From NCBI GenBank assembly GCA_030704615.1, contig CM060733.1, forward strand, positions 13,640,001 to 13,704,000: 64,000 bases of DNA, in the 5' to 3' direction. The DNA comes from Takakia lepidozioides (taxonomy: Eukaryota; Streptophyta; Takakiopsida; Takakiales; Takakiaceae). A program made the position numbers and the translations under genes. Below, in pieces: positions 9,295-19,222 of the stretch. The notes under the pieces are model-generated. The model was not told where the DNA came from. It saw only the letters and a program-made list of their open reading frames with translations, and did not search any database. Within the stretch, counting starts at the first letter, position 1. Every line of letters begins with the position of its first letter.

Positions 9295-11376
9295 TTACAA
9301 ATATGGCCAAGAATAATATCCAACGGGACGCGAATTCGTGCAACTCACCTCCCGCATATAGTCGCCGAACTGGAGGAAACGATAATGCCACCATGCTAGC
9401 CAACTGACCATTGCTCCTTCGTCTGATTTCCTTACAGCACCTGACGATGTCCACCAAGCCCGTATGCATGCAAACTGTGTCTCTGCATCATCCAAGGTGG
9501 GAGCGCGCTTCCACGCAAGGCACATGGAACGGTGCTCCTCTCTGAAATCTGGCGCCACGAGCCTGGTTGTGTACTGCGAAAGGCTCTGCAGAAAGTGGAA
9601 CCCACAAGATCTCTCCTTGCCTTCCATGGGAACATTGGGGTCTTGCCCGTACACCCTTCGGATGGCAGCCCAATTTGCTTGTGCGTTGTCCGCCATGAAA
9701 CCACGGAAATTGGGAGGGGGCAATCCCGCCTTGGCCATCTGTTCGTTTATTCCCTGCCAAAGAAGCATCTCCGATTGTGTGTCCTCTCCTTTCATCTCAC
9801 AAATAGCAATTGTCATTAGCATCCTGCAGTGGGTGTCGTAGACATGTGCACCCATTGTCACCCACTGGTGATTTGTAATTCGCTTGATATGGTCGAACAT
9901 GACCCAACTGTTTGACAAGTTCCCACTCGTCATCCTGTCGACCAGTTCGACGCCACTGCCAGGTCCACACGTGGACATTTTGAATACGAAACAACGATCT
10001 GCCTCAGTCCCTTGTCCTGGAAACCTACTTCCATGAATGTAGTCATATCCACATCGTCGCTTCACCTCCAGAATGGAGTGCATATCCGAGCCACGCCCAA
10101 TTTTCTGTTTGCAAGAGACAATGTGGTTTCGGACATTCGGTGAACATACGTGGGACACCGACTCGAGCAATGCCTCCATTTCCTTCTCGTCGAGAGGAAC
10201 TCTATCCGAGCCGTCTTCCGACATAATTCTGGCCAATGCCATCTTATGGGCGGCTTGGAGCTGTATCTGTTTGGGTTTGGCACCCGGTCTCAACTTAACC
10301 TCCTCCTGAACGAGCTGCTCTGCTTCGTGGGCAGCCTCCCGCGAGTTCCCCCTCGCCAATTTGTGACAATGGGAACCAACGTGTATGCAAGCTCGGGTGA
10401 GGTCAGGGAAACGGTGCAACACATAGAACTGCTTGGCATTACAAACAGACATGCAGTGTGGTGGTTCTTTGCAATGCGCACACTTAAATGTGGAGTTCGG
10501 AACCTTCTCCTGAGCTCGAAATGGTTGGTGAGCTGTGCCTGTCCAATCGGTCTCGTTCCTGTGACCTCTGGATTTAAAGTGGAAGCAAGTTGGGGAGAAA
10601 CACCGCAACGCGCCCGCACAAACAACGTAGCGCACCCGCACACCATCAAGCATCTTCATGCTGGTGGTTTTGGTAACGCACCAAGGATGACCGTCATGTT
10701 TTCTATCCATATCTGTCAACATTCCGGACGCCCTCGAGTAGTCCGCCCGAGGAGGGAACTCAAAGAAGACATTACCGTCGACGTCGGCGGGAAGGCATGT
10801 AACCGATTTAATTGCGAACTTGCTGTAGTCCAGCCCGGCCAGCTCCGACCGGTGTCCCTCCAGGTGAAGCCCTCGCAGAATTTCTAGAATAGATCGAACT
10901 GCGGTGCTCGTGCTGGGAATATGACTCCCTCCTCCACTGACGTCCATTGAGGACTTGCCTGATCTCCAGGACGACCTCGGAACTTCCATGACCTCGTCTG
11001 AGTCGGACAGGTTGTGAACAACCCGGTTCTCGGTCGTCTTCATGGATGGGTTCGGCTCTGGATTTACTTCGTTGCGGACTTCTCTCTTTGAGGTACCCAC
11101 TCTCTGATTCGCGGATTGTTTCGTGGAAGGCGCCAGGATAGACGGTGCATTTGGCGGGCAATGAAGTCCCCAACAGCCCTGTATATGACGCTGTCCGGAT
11201 GGTGGAACTCGCCATTCCCTGCCATCGCCGAAATCATCGTGGAGCACAACAATACTCTCGACAACAAGGCCGTTTGAGTCCTTCCTTTCCTCCTCCAAAA
11301 AAAAACCGACCCCGGTTTCAGGTGGTATCGAACGCACAGATATTTCTCCATCACCCGGCAGGTGTCCCCTCTGCAC
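9295..11376 (-). CDS. MULE-type transposase copy 2, catalytic exon
   Basis: A 693-codon open frame on the minus strand; the first codon given is GTG and no upstream in-frame ATG is visible before a stop at about 11391, so an upstream 5' exon is likely (an open stretch lies at 11,390-11,555). The N-terminal ~330 residues hold Cys/His clusters (RCFSPTCFHF, FKCAHCKEPPHCMSVC) that look zinc-binding. The catalytic core follows: WVTMGAHVYDTHCRMLMTIA (candidate first Asp), then NFRGFMADNAQANWAAIRRV (second Asp in MAD) and CGFHFLQSLSQYT, then FACIRAWWTSSGA. Coding probably ends at a GAG|GTGAGT donor at 9349. The RNase-H-fold DDE arrangement followed by SWIM exons indicates a Mutator-like cut-and-paste transposase acting in the nucleus. 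The third catalytic acid could not be placed with certainty. Confidence 0.72.
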   Translation of the reverse strand: MQRGHLPGDGEISVRSIPPETGVGFFLEEERKDSNGLVVESIVVLHDDFGDGREWRVPPSGQRHIQGCWGLHCPPNAPSILAPSTKQSANQRVGTSKREVRNEVNPEPNPSMKTTENRVVHNLSDSDEVMEVPRSSWRSGKSSMDVSGGGSHIPSTSTAVRSILEILRGLHLEGHRSELAGLDYSKFAIKSVTCLPADVDGNVFFEFPPRADYSRASGMLTDMDRKHDGHPWCVTKTTSMKMLDGVRVRYVVCAGALRCFSPTCFHFKSRGHRNETDWTGTAHQPFRAQEKVPNSTFKCAHCKEPPHCMSVCNAKQFYVLHRFPDLTRACIHVGSHCHKLARGNSREAAHEAEQLVQEEVKLRPGAKPKQIQLQAAHKMALARIMSEDGSDRVPLDEKEMEALLESVSHVCSPNVRNHIVSCKQKIGRGSDMHSILEVKRRCGYDYIHGSRFPGQGTEADRCFVFKMSTCGPGSGVELVDRMTSGNLSNSWVMFDHIKRITNHQWVTMGAHVYDTHCRMLMTIAICEMKGEDTQSEMLLWQGINEQMAKAGLPPPNFRGFMADNAQANWAAIRRVYGQDPNVPMEGKERSCGFHFLQSLSQYTTRLVAPDFREEHRSMCLAWKRAPTLDDAETQFACIRAWWTSSGAVRKSDEGAMVSWLAWWHYRFLQFGDYMREVSCTNSRPVGYYSWPYL

Positions 11377-11699
11377 GGAAATGAAGCTCTATGCTCGTGA
11401 GGAGGGCAGTACACTGTAGCGCTCGGGTTTTCCGCCATGGGAGATGTGCACACAAGACTGCCAGGATGGCGTGCGGGGAAGCTCCCTGGTAGAAGGGGGT
11501 GCAGCGATGGGAATGAATGCGATCCGATTTGTCCGAGCGACGAAGCCTGATCCAAATCCAGGGGCCAACTATCTCAAAAATCCACAGTCAGAGTGTTAAT
11601 GAACCTTGTCTCCGGAATGCGGCCCCTCGTCTTTGCGCAATAACTGCCAACGGTATGCAGTCAGAAAGTGGGGGCCGTCCGGATGATGACGGCTGAAGG

Positions 11700-12345
11700 G
11701 GATAAGCCGGCACCAGTGCCGTCACATTACTACCCCCGAATGGAAATTCGGCACCCAACATCCAACAGAGGAAGCCCCGATGAAGTCGCCTCGGGCGCAG
11801 AGGCCGGAGTGTGTGCGACAGATAACATCTTCTGGATGGAGATTCGGCGCCGAATTTCCATCGGTCCCCCAAAGGGAGTCGTGTCGGGGGGTCAGGCCGA
11901 AAACTGGACGGCATAAAAACATCCCCAGATGGAAAAACGGCGCCGAATTTCCATCCGGGGCGATTCGGATGCAGTCGGGGAGGGGGGAGTGCCTGCAGTT
12001 GGCTGTCACATTTCAACAACCCCCCCGACGGAAATTCGGCAACGAATATCGAACAGGGGACGCCCGGATGAAGTCGCCTGGGGCACAGAGGCCGGCAGTG
12101 TGGCGACAGAGAACATCCCCTGGACGGCCATTCGGCGCCGAATTTCCATCCGGGCCCCCCAAAGGAAGTGTTGTCGGCGTGTCAGAGCGAAAACTGGCCG
12201 ACATAAAAACCTCCACAGATGAGAAAACGGCGCCGAATTTCAATTCGGGGCCGTCCAATGAATTCGGGGAGGGGGGAGAGGTCGGAAAACCTGGCAGTCA
12301 TATTTCAATCAACCCCCGGACGGAAATTCGGCACCGAATATCAAC
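11700..12345. repeat. ~290-bp tandem repeat, right flank of MULE copy 2
   Basis: Two diverged units and the start of a third. Markers are GAAATTCGGCA(C/A) at about 11742, 12031 and 12321, GATGAAGTCGCCT(C/G)GGGC, and CGAAAACTGG(A/C)C. Each unit contains GGCGCCGAATTTC at two places. Non-coding, although some frames stay open by chance. Confidence 0.75.
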
Positions 12346-12379
12346 AGAGCGGCGGAGAGGCGGCACCTCTCCGACATAG

Positions 12380-12699
12380 ACATCCCCCCCGGATGGAGAT
12401 TCGCAGCCGAATTTCCATCCAGCAGGTAAGTGGAATCTCGGCGGATGGAGATTCGGCGCCGAATTTCCATCCAGCAGGTAAGTCGGATCGGTGCATATGG
12501 ATGATTCGGCGCCGAATTTCCACCCTGCAGGTAATTCGAATCTGGATGAATGGAAATTCGTCAGCCGAATTTCCATCCAGCATGTAAGTCGGATCGTGCC
12601 TATGGATATTCCGGCGCCGAATTTCCATCCTGCAGGTAATTCGAATCGTGATGAATGGAAATTCGGCGCCGAATTTCCATCCAGCAGGTAAGTCGGTCG
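12380..12699. repeat. ~52-57-bp tandem array of GGCGCC palindromes
   Basis: Repeats of ATTCGGCGCCGAATTTCCATCC followed by (A/T)GCAGGTAA run into the assembly gap; the unit recurs about every 50-60 bases with GTAAGTCGGATCG or GTAATTCGAATC between. The core AATTCGGCGCCGAATT is a perfect 16-bp palindrome. The gap falls inside the array, so its true length is unknown. Confidence 0.85.
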
Positions 12700-13199
12700 N
12701 NNNNNNNNNNNNNNNNNNNNNNNNNNNNNNNNNNNNNNNNNNNNNNNNNNNNNNNNNNNNNNNNNNNNNNNNNNNNNNNNNNNNNNNNNNNNNNNNNNNN
12801 NNNNNNNNNNNNNNNNNNNNNNNNNNNNNNNNNNNNNNNNNNNNNNNNNNNNNNNNNNNNNNNNNNNNNNNNNNNNNNNNNNNNNNNNNNNNNNNNNNNN
12901 NNNNNNNNNNNNNNNNNNNNNNNNNNNNNNNNNNNNNNNNNNNNNNNNNNNNNNNNNNNNNNNNNNNNNNNNNNNNNNNNNNNNNNNNNNNNNNNNNNNN
13001 NNNNNNNNNNNNNNNNNNNNNNNNNNNNNNNNNNNNNNNNNNNNNNNNNNNNNNNNNNNNNNNNNNNNNNNNNNNNNNNNNNNNNNNNNNNNNNNNNNNN
13101 NNNNNNNNNNNNNNNNNNNNNNNNNNNNNNNNNNNNNNNNNNNNNNNNNNNNNNNNNNNNNNNNNNNNNNNNNNNNNNNNNNNNNNNNNNNNNNNNNNN
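12700..13199. other. Assembly gap (500 N)
   Basis: Exactly 500 N bases, a conventional placeholder for a gap of unknown size. It interrupts the tandem array, the usual cause of such breaks. The right end of the MULE element, if present, is probably hidden here. Confidence 0.97.
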
Positions 13200-13476
13200 T
13201 TGAATCTCTAGCTAGTTGGATCTCCCACACTTAGTACAACCCGTATTTTTTTGGTGGCAGACGATACTCAATTAGTTTTTATGTATGTTCATAGCGTGGT
13301 GTAGTTCGACTTACGAATGTGTGAGCATCATTGATTCCATGGATTGCCTTGTAGATTGATAAGCCGCGTATTTCTTAGTTTTTCAATAGTGTTGGATAGC
13401 TTCTTCATAACTTACTCTACTCTGTAAACACAGCTATGAGCAAGTAGTGAAATCAGTATTTCCAATAGGTTATGGC
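13200..13476. other. Unique spacer between the gap and duplication copy A
   Basis: No gene or repeat recognised. Homology to the 56.3-62.5 kb segment begins only at 13,477. Confidence 0.4.
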
Positions 13477-13849
13477 CAGTCCAAATGTTGATTTTTTTAA
13501 ACCACATTTCCAACGCTTCCAATTGGTGGCTGTACTAGGTTCAGTTTATTTGCAGTTACTTTACGCAAAAGAGCTTGGGACATTAGGGTTATAAATGTTC
13601 AAATTATGCTAACCACAACGTCAGAGTGTCAATTGTCACCATTACATATGCATAGATCTCTGGAGAAAGCTAAACTTGTACACGGGAGCATACATGTTGT
13701 ATTTCAGAGCAGACCCACATACACAATATTTACATTGAAAAGGTCATCATGTACGGCTGCAAATTATTGATTAGATGTCACTTGTAGCTGCCTCAGGATC
13801 CGACTTATTAGGGATTCAGGAAAGTTGAGTGTACATACGTGTCAGTCTG

Positions 13850-16800
13850 CTACGTTGAGTCCATAGTGGTCGGCTTGGAGGATCTGAAGCTTTTGGGCAC
13901 GGTGTAGACACGCAAATGGATAGATGCTGCAAACGCATCCACACTTTCCTTGCTGTAGGAGCTGGGTAGGAAATTGGTTTTGCATTCCCAGCCATGGTAA
14001 TGCAGTGCTGCCAGATCGTGAGCATGTGCTGCCATTATTTCATCATCTGCAGCACGAGGCATCAGGCGTTGTTAACATAATGGATTTTGAAAGACGCTAA
14101 ATTATATGATCGATCATGGTTGGGTTGTATGACAATATGGACTACATGAAAAAGTAGTTAGCGGTCTCAAAACGCATGTCACCTGGGTACATTTTACATT
14201 GTGTCCACCTTCCAAACGAGGTAGTAGTCTTTGGGTGAAGTGACATCACCAATAGAGTTTAGGGCCTAGGCTTACTATAACTGTAGGACTGTCTCTGAAG
14301 CTAAGCGTGATAGAAACCAATTGATGGATTGGGGGTACGGTCACACATCCAGCTCTTCCTATGTTACTAGACTTCTTGCAACAACATTAGAAATTAAGTT
14401 ACAAGTTCATTTGTTAAACTCACCATATACTCCCAAATACACGTCCACTTTTGCTTTAGCTTCCGACATGTATGCCACTCTTGCTTCCCATTTACATCGG
14501 TTCCTGGTAATTCAGATAGCACAACCAATGGAGTTAGTTTAGTCATTCATAGCCCCAGGATTAAACCATCAATCCCATGGATTGATGAGAAGACTGGACA
14601 TAGATGAGACATAGATCCGTATCTAAGCTGGGCTTGAGGCCAAAAATCATTTGATGTAATTGCCCTCAACATTGCCACACTTTAGAGGAGGAGGTGAGAT
14701 ATTTTCTCATGAGTACTGATTCAATGATTCCCAGTTGAACACATATTAAGTGAACATTAGGAAACACTGCCATTTTTCAGCTTAAGCGAGGAGCAATGCA
14801 CAGTCAGAATGTGCGTACTTGTACACGCCTGTGAATCGTGAAGACCCACGGGAGAATCCTTGAGAGTTCCTGTTGATGAGCACATAATTATATCTATGAG
14901 TTCTACAGCATGTGTCGGAATTCCAAATTGCCTTTTCAACGTTCCATTAGATTGCATATTCCATGCAATAAATTATCCACAAATGTCTTCTGAAGTTTTT
15001 GCAGCCGTTAAAGTTATGATTAATTCCTTAACAAGTGAGCCCATGGATTGGATCAGTCAGATAGCACCATTATTGCGCCCACTGTGTCCTTACTCAGGGA
15101 ATTGTTTCTCATGGTCAGAGAAGTGATCACCTCTTCAAATACCAGATGTAATCCTCGGTGTTGACATTTTTCATTTGTACCAAGTCCTCCTCGTAGTTAC
15201 AGATCTGCGACGCAGTCTAAAGTCATCTTACAAGCAATGATGAGTTGCCAATGAGATCCATACATAGTACGTCGTGCACCGATGATCCAGGTTTAACCAA
15301 TTATGGAGAAATATCAGGAGCGATTTCAGGCAATAGGAGTGCTAGAAAATCAAATCGTTGTTCACGGTGTATGGTGACTAATTACATGCATGCTAGGTCC
15401 ACACTATCTAAACAGGGGTTTCAGCCTCACAGGGAAGTTGAGTTTGTACGGTCTCTTTCTCTTCAGATGAAGCTTAAGCTTCAATGCTGCGCGATCGTGT
15501 ACCCTGGCAGCTTCCACTTCCGAAAAGTAATGACCTGAGATGCAGACGAGAATGAAGGGAAGGTGACATCAAGACAATAATTATTGCATACACTGTCATG
15601 AGGTGCTGAAAAGCATCTGCACGAATTACAAAAACTACATTATGCTCGTCAGAACAAAGATCTATTCTGAGCTGTTCAAGTACACTAGCGAGGCTGCATG
15701 AGCAAGAAGATGACGATCATGCAGTATATTCACTAATGCAAGATGTTAGAACTTGGTCTCACCACAATATTCTGCTTGAAGCGAAAGATTGAGTTGGAGT
15801 TCGTTTCAGCACCAAATCACAAAAATTCGGTCCATATCGCGCCCAGTTGACAGCACAAGCAGATCAAGCAAATGAGCATGTCAAATTATTATCTTTAGAA
15901 CAACCGTACATATTTATGCGAATCTGGGTTGCCCACGGATGAAACCAGGTTGAATAGGTCTAGGTTAATTACTTCCACACCGTGCTTTCATTAATCACAC
16001 GTCTAACAATGTTTTCATACAAGATCGCTCGAGTTGGAAATCCACTATGGACCTCCGCTATGGACAGAAGTAGAATTCAAGTAAGAAATGATTGAATTTC
16101 ACCCCGTGGTCTACAATGCTACTGAAAGCTGTACTCATGAATTCAACTGGGATTGGTTAAATTATGAGTGTAATGTCGTAAAATCTGGAAATTCTTTGCT
16201 AGACTGGAGATTGTGAGCTGTAAATTACCTTGTTTACCCTTCTTCGCCCTGTTTTCAACTTGGGCATCGCCGTTCCAAATATGTGCCTCATACAATCCTG
16301 ATTTGACGTGCCTGCGGATAGGTGCAGACCGGTGTTCTCAGTATCTTGTGAAGGGAGCCCGGAGCATGCAAGACAGAGTTCAATAGCCGAAGATGAGTCA
16401 ATGCTGGTCTAATGAGGAATAACTTACGGAGTCACCCCCTTGTATTTTGATTTCTTTCTTTGAGCTGATAGAGCTGCAGGCTGAGTCGCTCCCTCGTATT
16501 TTGACGTCTTTTTTACCTTCGATTTGTGAACAGGCTGAGTCACCCCCTTGTGTTTTGATGTCTTTCGTTTTTTGGATCTAGGAGCTGCTTGAGAAGACTG
16601 AGGTGAAGCGCAATGCAGGTGTTCCAACTTTGAAGCGAGGGTTGAATTGGCCATCATTGCATCGTTCGAGGGATCCATGATCATCCCTTCCAGCCAGGCT
16701 GCATCAAGGTGTTGTACCGGCTCGTCACTTCCGGCCTCTCCGGCCTCTCTGGTCAGGTTTCCTGCAACAGCGGACGAGTCGACTCGCCGGAATGGTCCAG

Positions 16801-17116
16801 CAGAGTCCTTAATCTTCGACTCATGAAGAGTGAGGAGTTGGCCGCTGGCATCTGTCTGTTCGAAAGCAATTCCAGTCTTGTGGCACCCAGGTCCAGCTAC
16901 AAGCAAAGGTAAGCTGGAAGGAAGCTCATGAGCACACATTTCGTCCTCCATTTGCAGATCTCTTTCCTTGAGGCTTGAGACCCAATCCATGTTGTCGTCC
17001 AGAGGAAACATATCCCCAAGTGTCGACGCCATATACTTCCACTGACTCGCTTCAGGTACCATCCAGTCTTTCAGCGCTTGTTCAATCTCATCAGACAGCT
17101 GGTAAGAACTAGCCAT
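13850..17116 (-). CDS. AP2-domain transcription factor, three exons
   Basis: Minus-strand exons 17116-16428, 14503-14424 and 14046-13850 join in phase (689+80+197 = 966 bases, 321 residues and a TAG). All junctions are GT-AG (GTAAGT and GTGAGT donors). The ATG at 17116 begins MASSYQLSDEIEQALKDW. The single AP2 DNA-binding domain lies near the C terminus and spans all three exons: SKYKGVT, then NRCKWEARVAYM and VYLGVY, then DDEIMAAHAHDLAALHYHG and KTNFLPSSY, with the familiar YRGV-, WEAR-, YLG- and AAxAxDxAA-type elements. Just before it the exon repeats SKHKGVTQP and SKYEGATQP, degenerate copies of the domain's first strand. Function (sequence-specific transcription factor in the nucleus) follows from the family; targets are unknown. 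The canonical arginines of YRGVR are partly replaced (KGVTP), so binding may be altered. Confidence 0.75.
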
Positions 17117-17119
17117 TTC

Positions 17120-17800
17120 CTGGTAACAGTCCTGACGATTCTATGGACGTTGCAGATATTAACTAGAATTAATGAATTTCTTCAAACTTATGTACACAGG
17201 TGTTTGAGCAAAGCTCTGACTTCAACTTAGCTAGATTGCGTTCATGAGTGAACGTACTGCAGTCCGAGCAGGCTGAAAGTTTCTAGTAAAAGAAGAGGGA
17301 GGAGACCAGCGACTGATTGCAATGAACTTCAACAAAACTGATCGAATCTACATAGACAAAGTAAGAGCCAGCCCACACGATATGAACTAGCCGAGCATAA
17401 CAGAGATCAGTTTGGTATCCAGAAGCGACTGTGTGAGGATGGGAATATAAGCGAGCAGCGACCCCCTCTTGCAATCGCCGTCGCCGTCTCCATTGCCATC
17501 GCCCTCCCCACGAGGCACTGTCGGGGAGTTTCGCCGCGGCACACGGGATTGTCTGCTCACCGTTCGATTGTCGAAATAGCGTCCAGATTGTCTCAGGGAA
17601 ACTCTTGATTTTCCTTGACCGTCCGATATTTTTAATCGACGATGGATATCGCTAGGTCTGGGGAGGGAAGTTCGGGAAGCAGTGGGTGGCGTCTGTTTCG
17701 CCATCCGACGCGCTTGGGCGCAGTTTAGAGAATGTATCGACTTGCTGAGCGGAGACTTGAGAGACTGAGTTGCGGGTTACTTGTGCATCAGCTGAAATGT
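17120..17800. promoter_or_regulatory. Conserved upstream region of the AP2 gene
   Basis: This is among the best-matched parts of the duplication (compare 60,545-61,230). It includes GAATATAAGCGAGCAGCGACC (TATA-like AATATAAGC near 17,445 on the plus strand) and a minus frame at 17,704-17,387 starting MAKQTPPTASRTSLPRPSD that is kept in both copies with different ends. Either a 5' exon, an upstream ORF or a divergent promoter could explain it. None can be decided from sequence alone. Confidence 0.35.
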
Positions 17801-18707
17801 GCATGTCGTTCAGCCCGGCTAGTGAGTGTCACTGATAGTTTGCTGTCTTAACAATATCGAGCAAGGACATGCAGATCACCACGGCGTTGTGAGAATGAGG
17901 GACAGTATTTTGCTGCAATTCATACTGAGTTGCTTAGGGAGTGAGAAGATACACAGCATGTTGAACGGTCCAGTACTGATGGGTAGGCGAACAATATCCG
18001 AAGGTCGCTATTAGGTGATAAGCATTCGTATTATCGAGAACATAGGCCACAATATGATCTGTAGTTGCTGAAAGATAAATGAAGAAGTACATCTTCCGAA
18101 CAGAAAAATCTTGTGCTGAAATCAACTTGAGGTGATACAGGATGTCGCGGACGCTTGGATACATGCAATCACAGCACGCTTCCAGACTAAAAGGGGTGTT
18201 TTGGTGTCTAAGTTTTATCTTCCGCTACAGCTTAGGCTGGGTTCCATGGAAATGGTGAGAATGAACCTTGACAGGGCAACGTGGTGAGGCCTTCGTTTGG
18301 CTAGGCGGATTCTCAAACTATATGAAGGACCAAGCTGGTGACATTCTAGTCTGCTTCATGCACTAACATGCTCTCATAGCCTCAGATCCATTTCTTTTTT
18401 CCTGCCTAGAGATTGTATGATGGAGATTCATGCTTGAGAGTGATTCATGTTGGAGTTAGAAGTACGATTGTCTTGTGGATTAGAGAGTCCGGGAGATGGG
18501 AGATGGGGACTAGTCAATGCTCAACATGGGGTGGAGGAGTCGGCAATGGACAATGGGAGTGGTATAGAGGTCAAAATTAGTGTCAGTGCACTATTGTATA
18601 TTGTCATCGTGGGGCTGTATTCTCTACAGAAACACTAGAACATAATCTGTGCTGCTTGTGATCTCTTCTACTCGTTGCTTGCTGGGCAGACCAAGTTGAA
18701 TCAGGAA

Positions 18708-18853
18708 GGTTTTACATGTGGAAATGAAGGTATGTGAGGTTCCCTTCTTTTGAACAAGGGGAGATTTCTAGGAGATTTAAGGTTTTACATGTGGAAATGA
18801 AGATATGTGAGGTTCCCTTCTTTTGAACAAGGGGAGATTTCTAGGAGATTTAA
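18708..18853. repeat. 73-bp tandem duplication
   Basis: Two adjacent copies (18,708-18,780 and 18,781-18,853) starting GGTTTTACATGTGGAAATG and ending GAGATTTCTAGGAGATTTAA, nearly identical. Copy B of the segment has only one, diverged, version near 62,180, so the duplication occurred in copy A after the two segments separated, or one unit was lost from B. Confidence 0.85.
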
Positions 18854-19222
18854 GGCTTTCCCTGAAAACAAATCGGCCCTTGTGGGAAAGTTGGATTTCT
18901 TATACAGACGCTAGGGAAATCTCCATGATAGATCACCACTATAATCAGGGAATGTTGTAATTCTGTGGGGAAGTTTACAAGGAAATCGGTAGGTTGTGCA
19001 GGGAACCTTGGATTTTAGGGCAAAATCCATAATTCCTGCATCCGTCGACGCTTGAGTACAGTCTACGAATTCCGTTTGCTTGCTCTGGCTTCCGCTTTGG
19101 CCAACTGCTTCTTTCTTGTCCACAAATGCGGCGAACCTCACAGACAATTGACAATCCTGTAGGCCACCGTTCCTTAGAACGCTGTGTGGCGTTACAAACC
19201 GTTTCAATGGTTATCGAAAAAC

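Larger units (their letters stand above)
13477..19222. repeat. Segmental duplication, copy A (AP2 gene locus)
   Basis: From CAGTCCAAATGTTGATTTTT at 13,477 to AAAACTTGGAGAT at about 19,222 this segment matches 56,348-62,541 in direct orientation with numerous substitutions and small indels. Landmarks shared: TGTACTAGGTTCAGTTTATT (13,532/56,390), GAGTGAACGTACTGCAG (17,246/60,648), AGAGAATGTATCGACTTGCTG (17,727/61,132). Copy A has the intact gene; copy B carries an insertion and an inversion. Confidence 0.85.

Noticed and set aside
11588-12587. Several 80-200-codon frames between 11.6 and 12.6 kb
   Set aside because: All are composed of the GGCGCC repeat units (EIRRRIS, GNSAPNFHP and similar) and have no gene features.
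12298-13230. Long frames across the N block (for example minus 310 codons)
   Set aside because: They are artefacts of reading N as open sequence, and the flanking residues come from the palindrome array.
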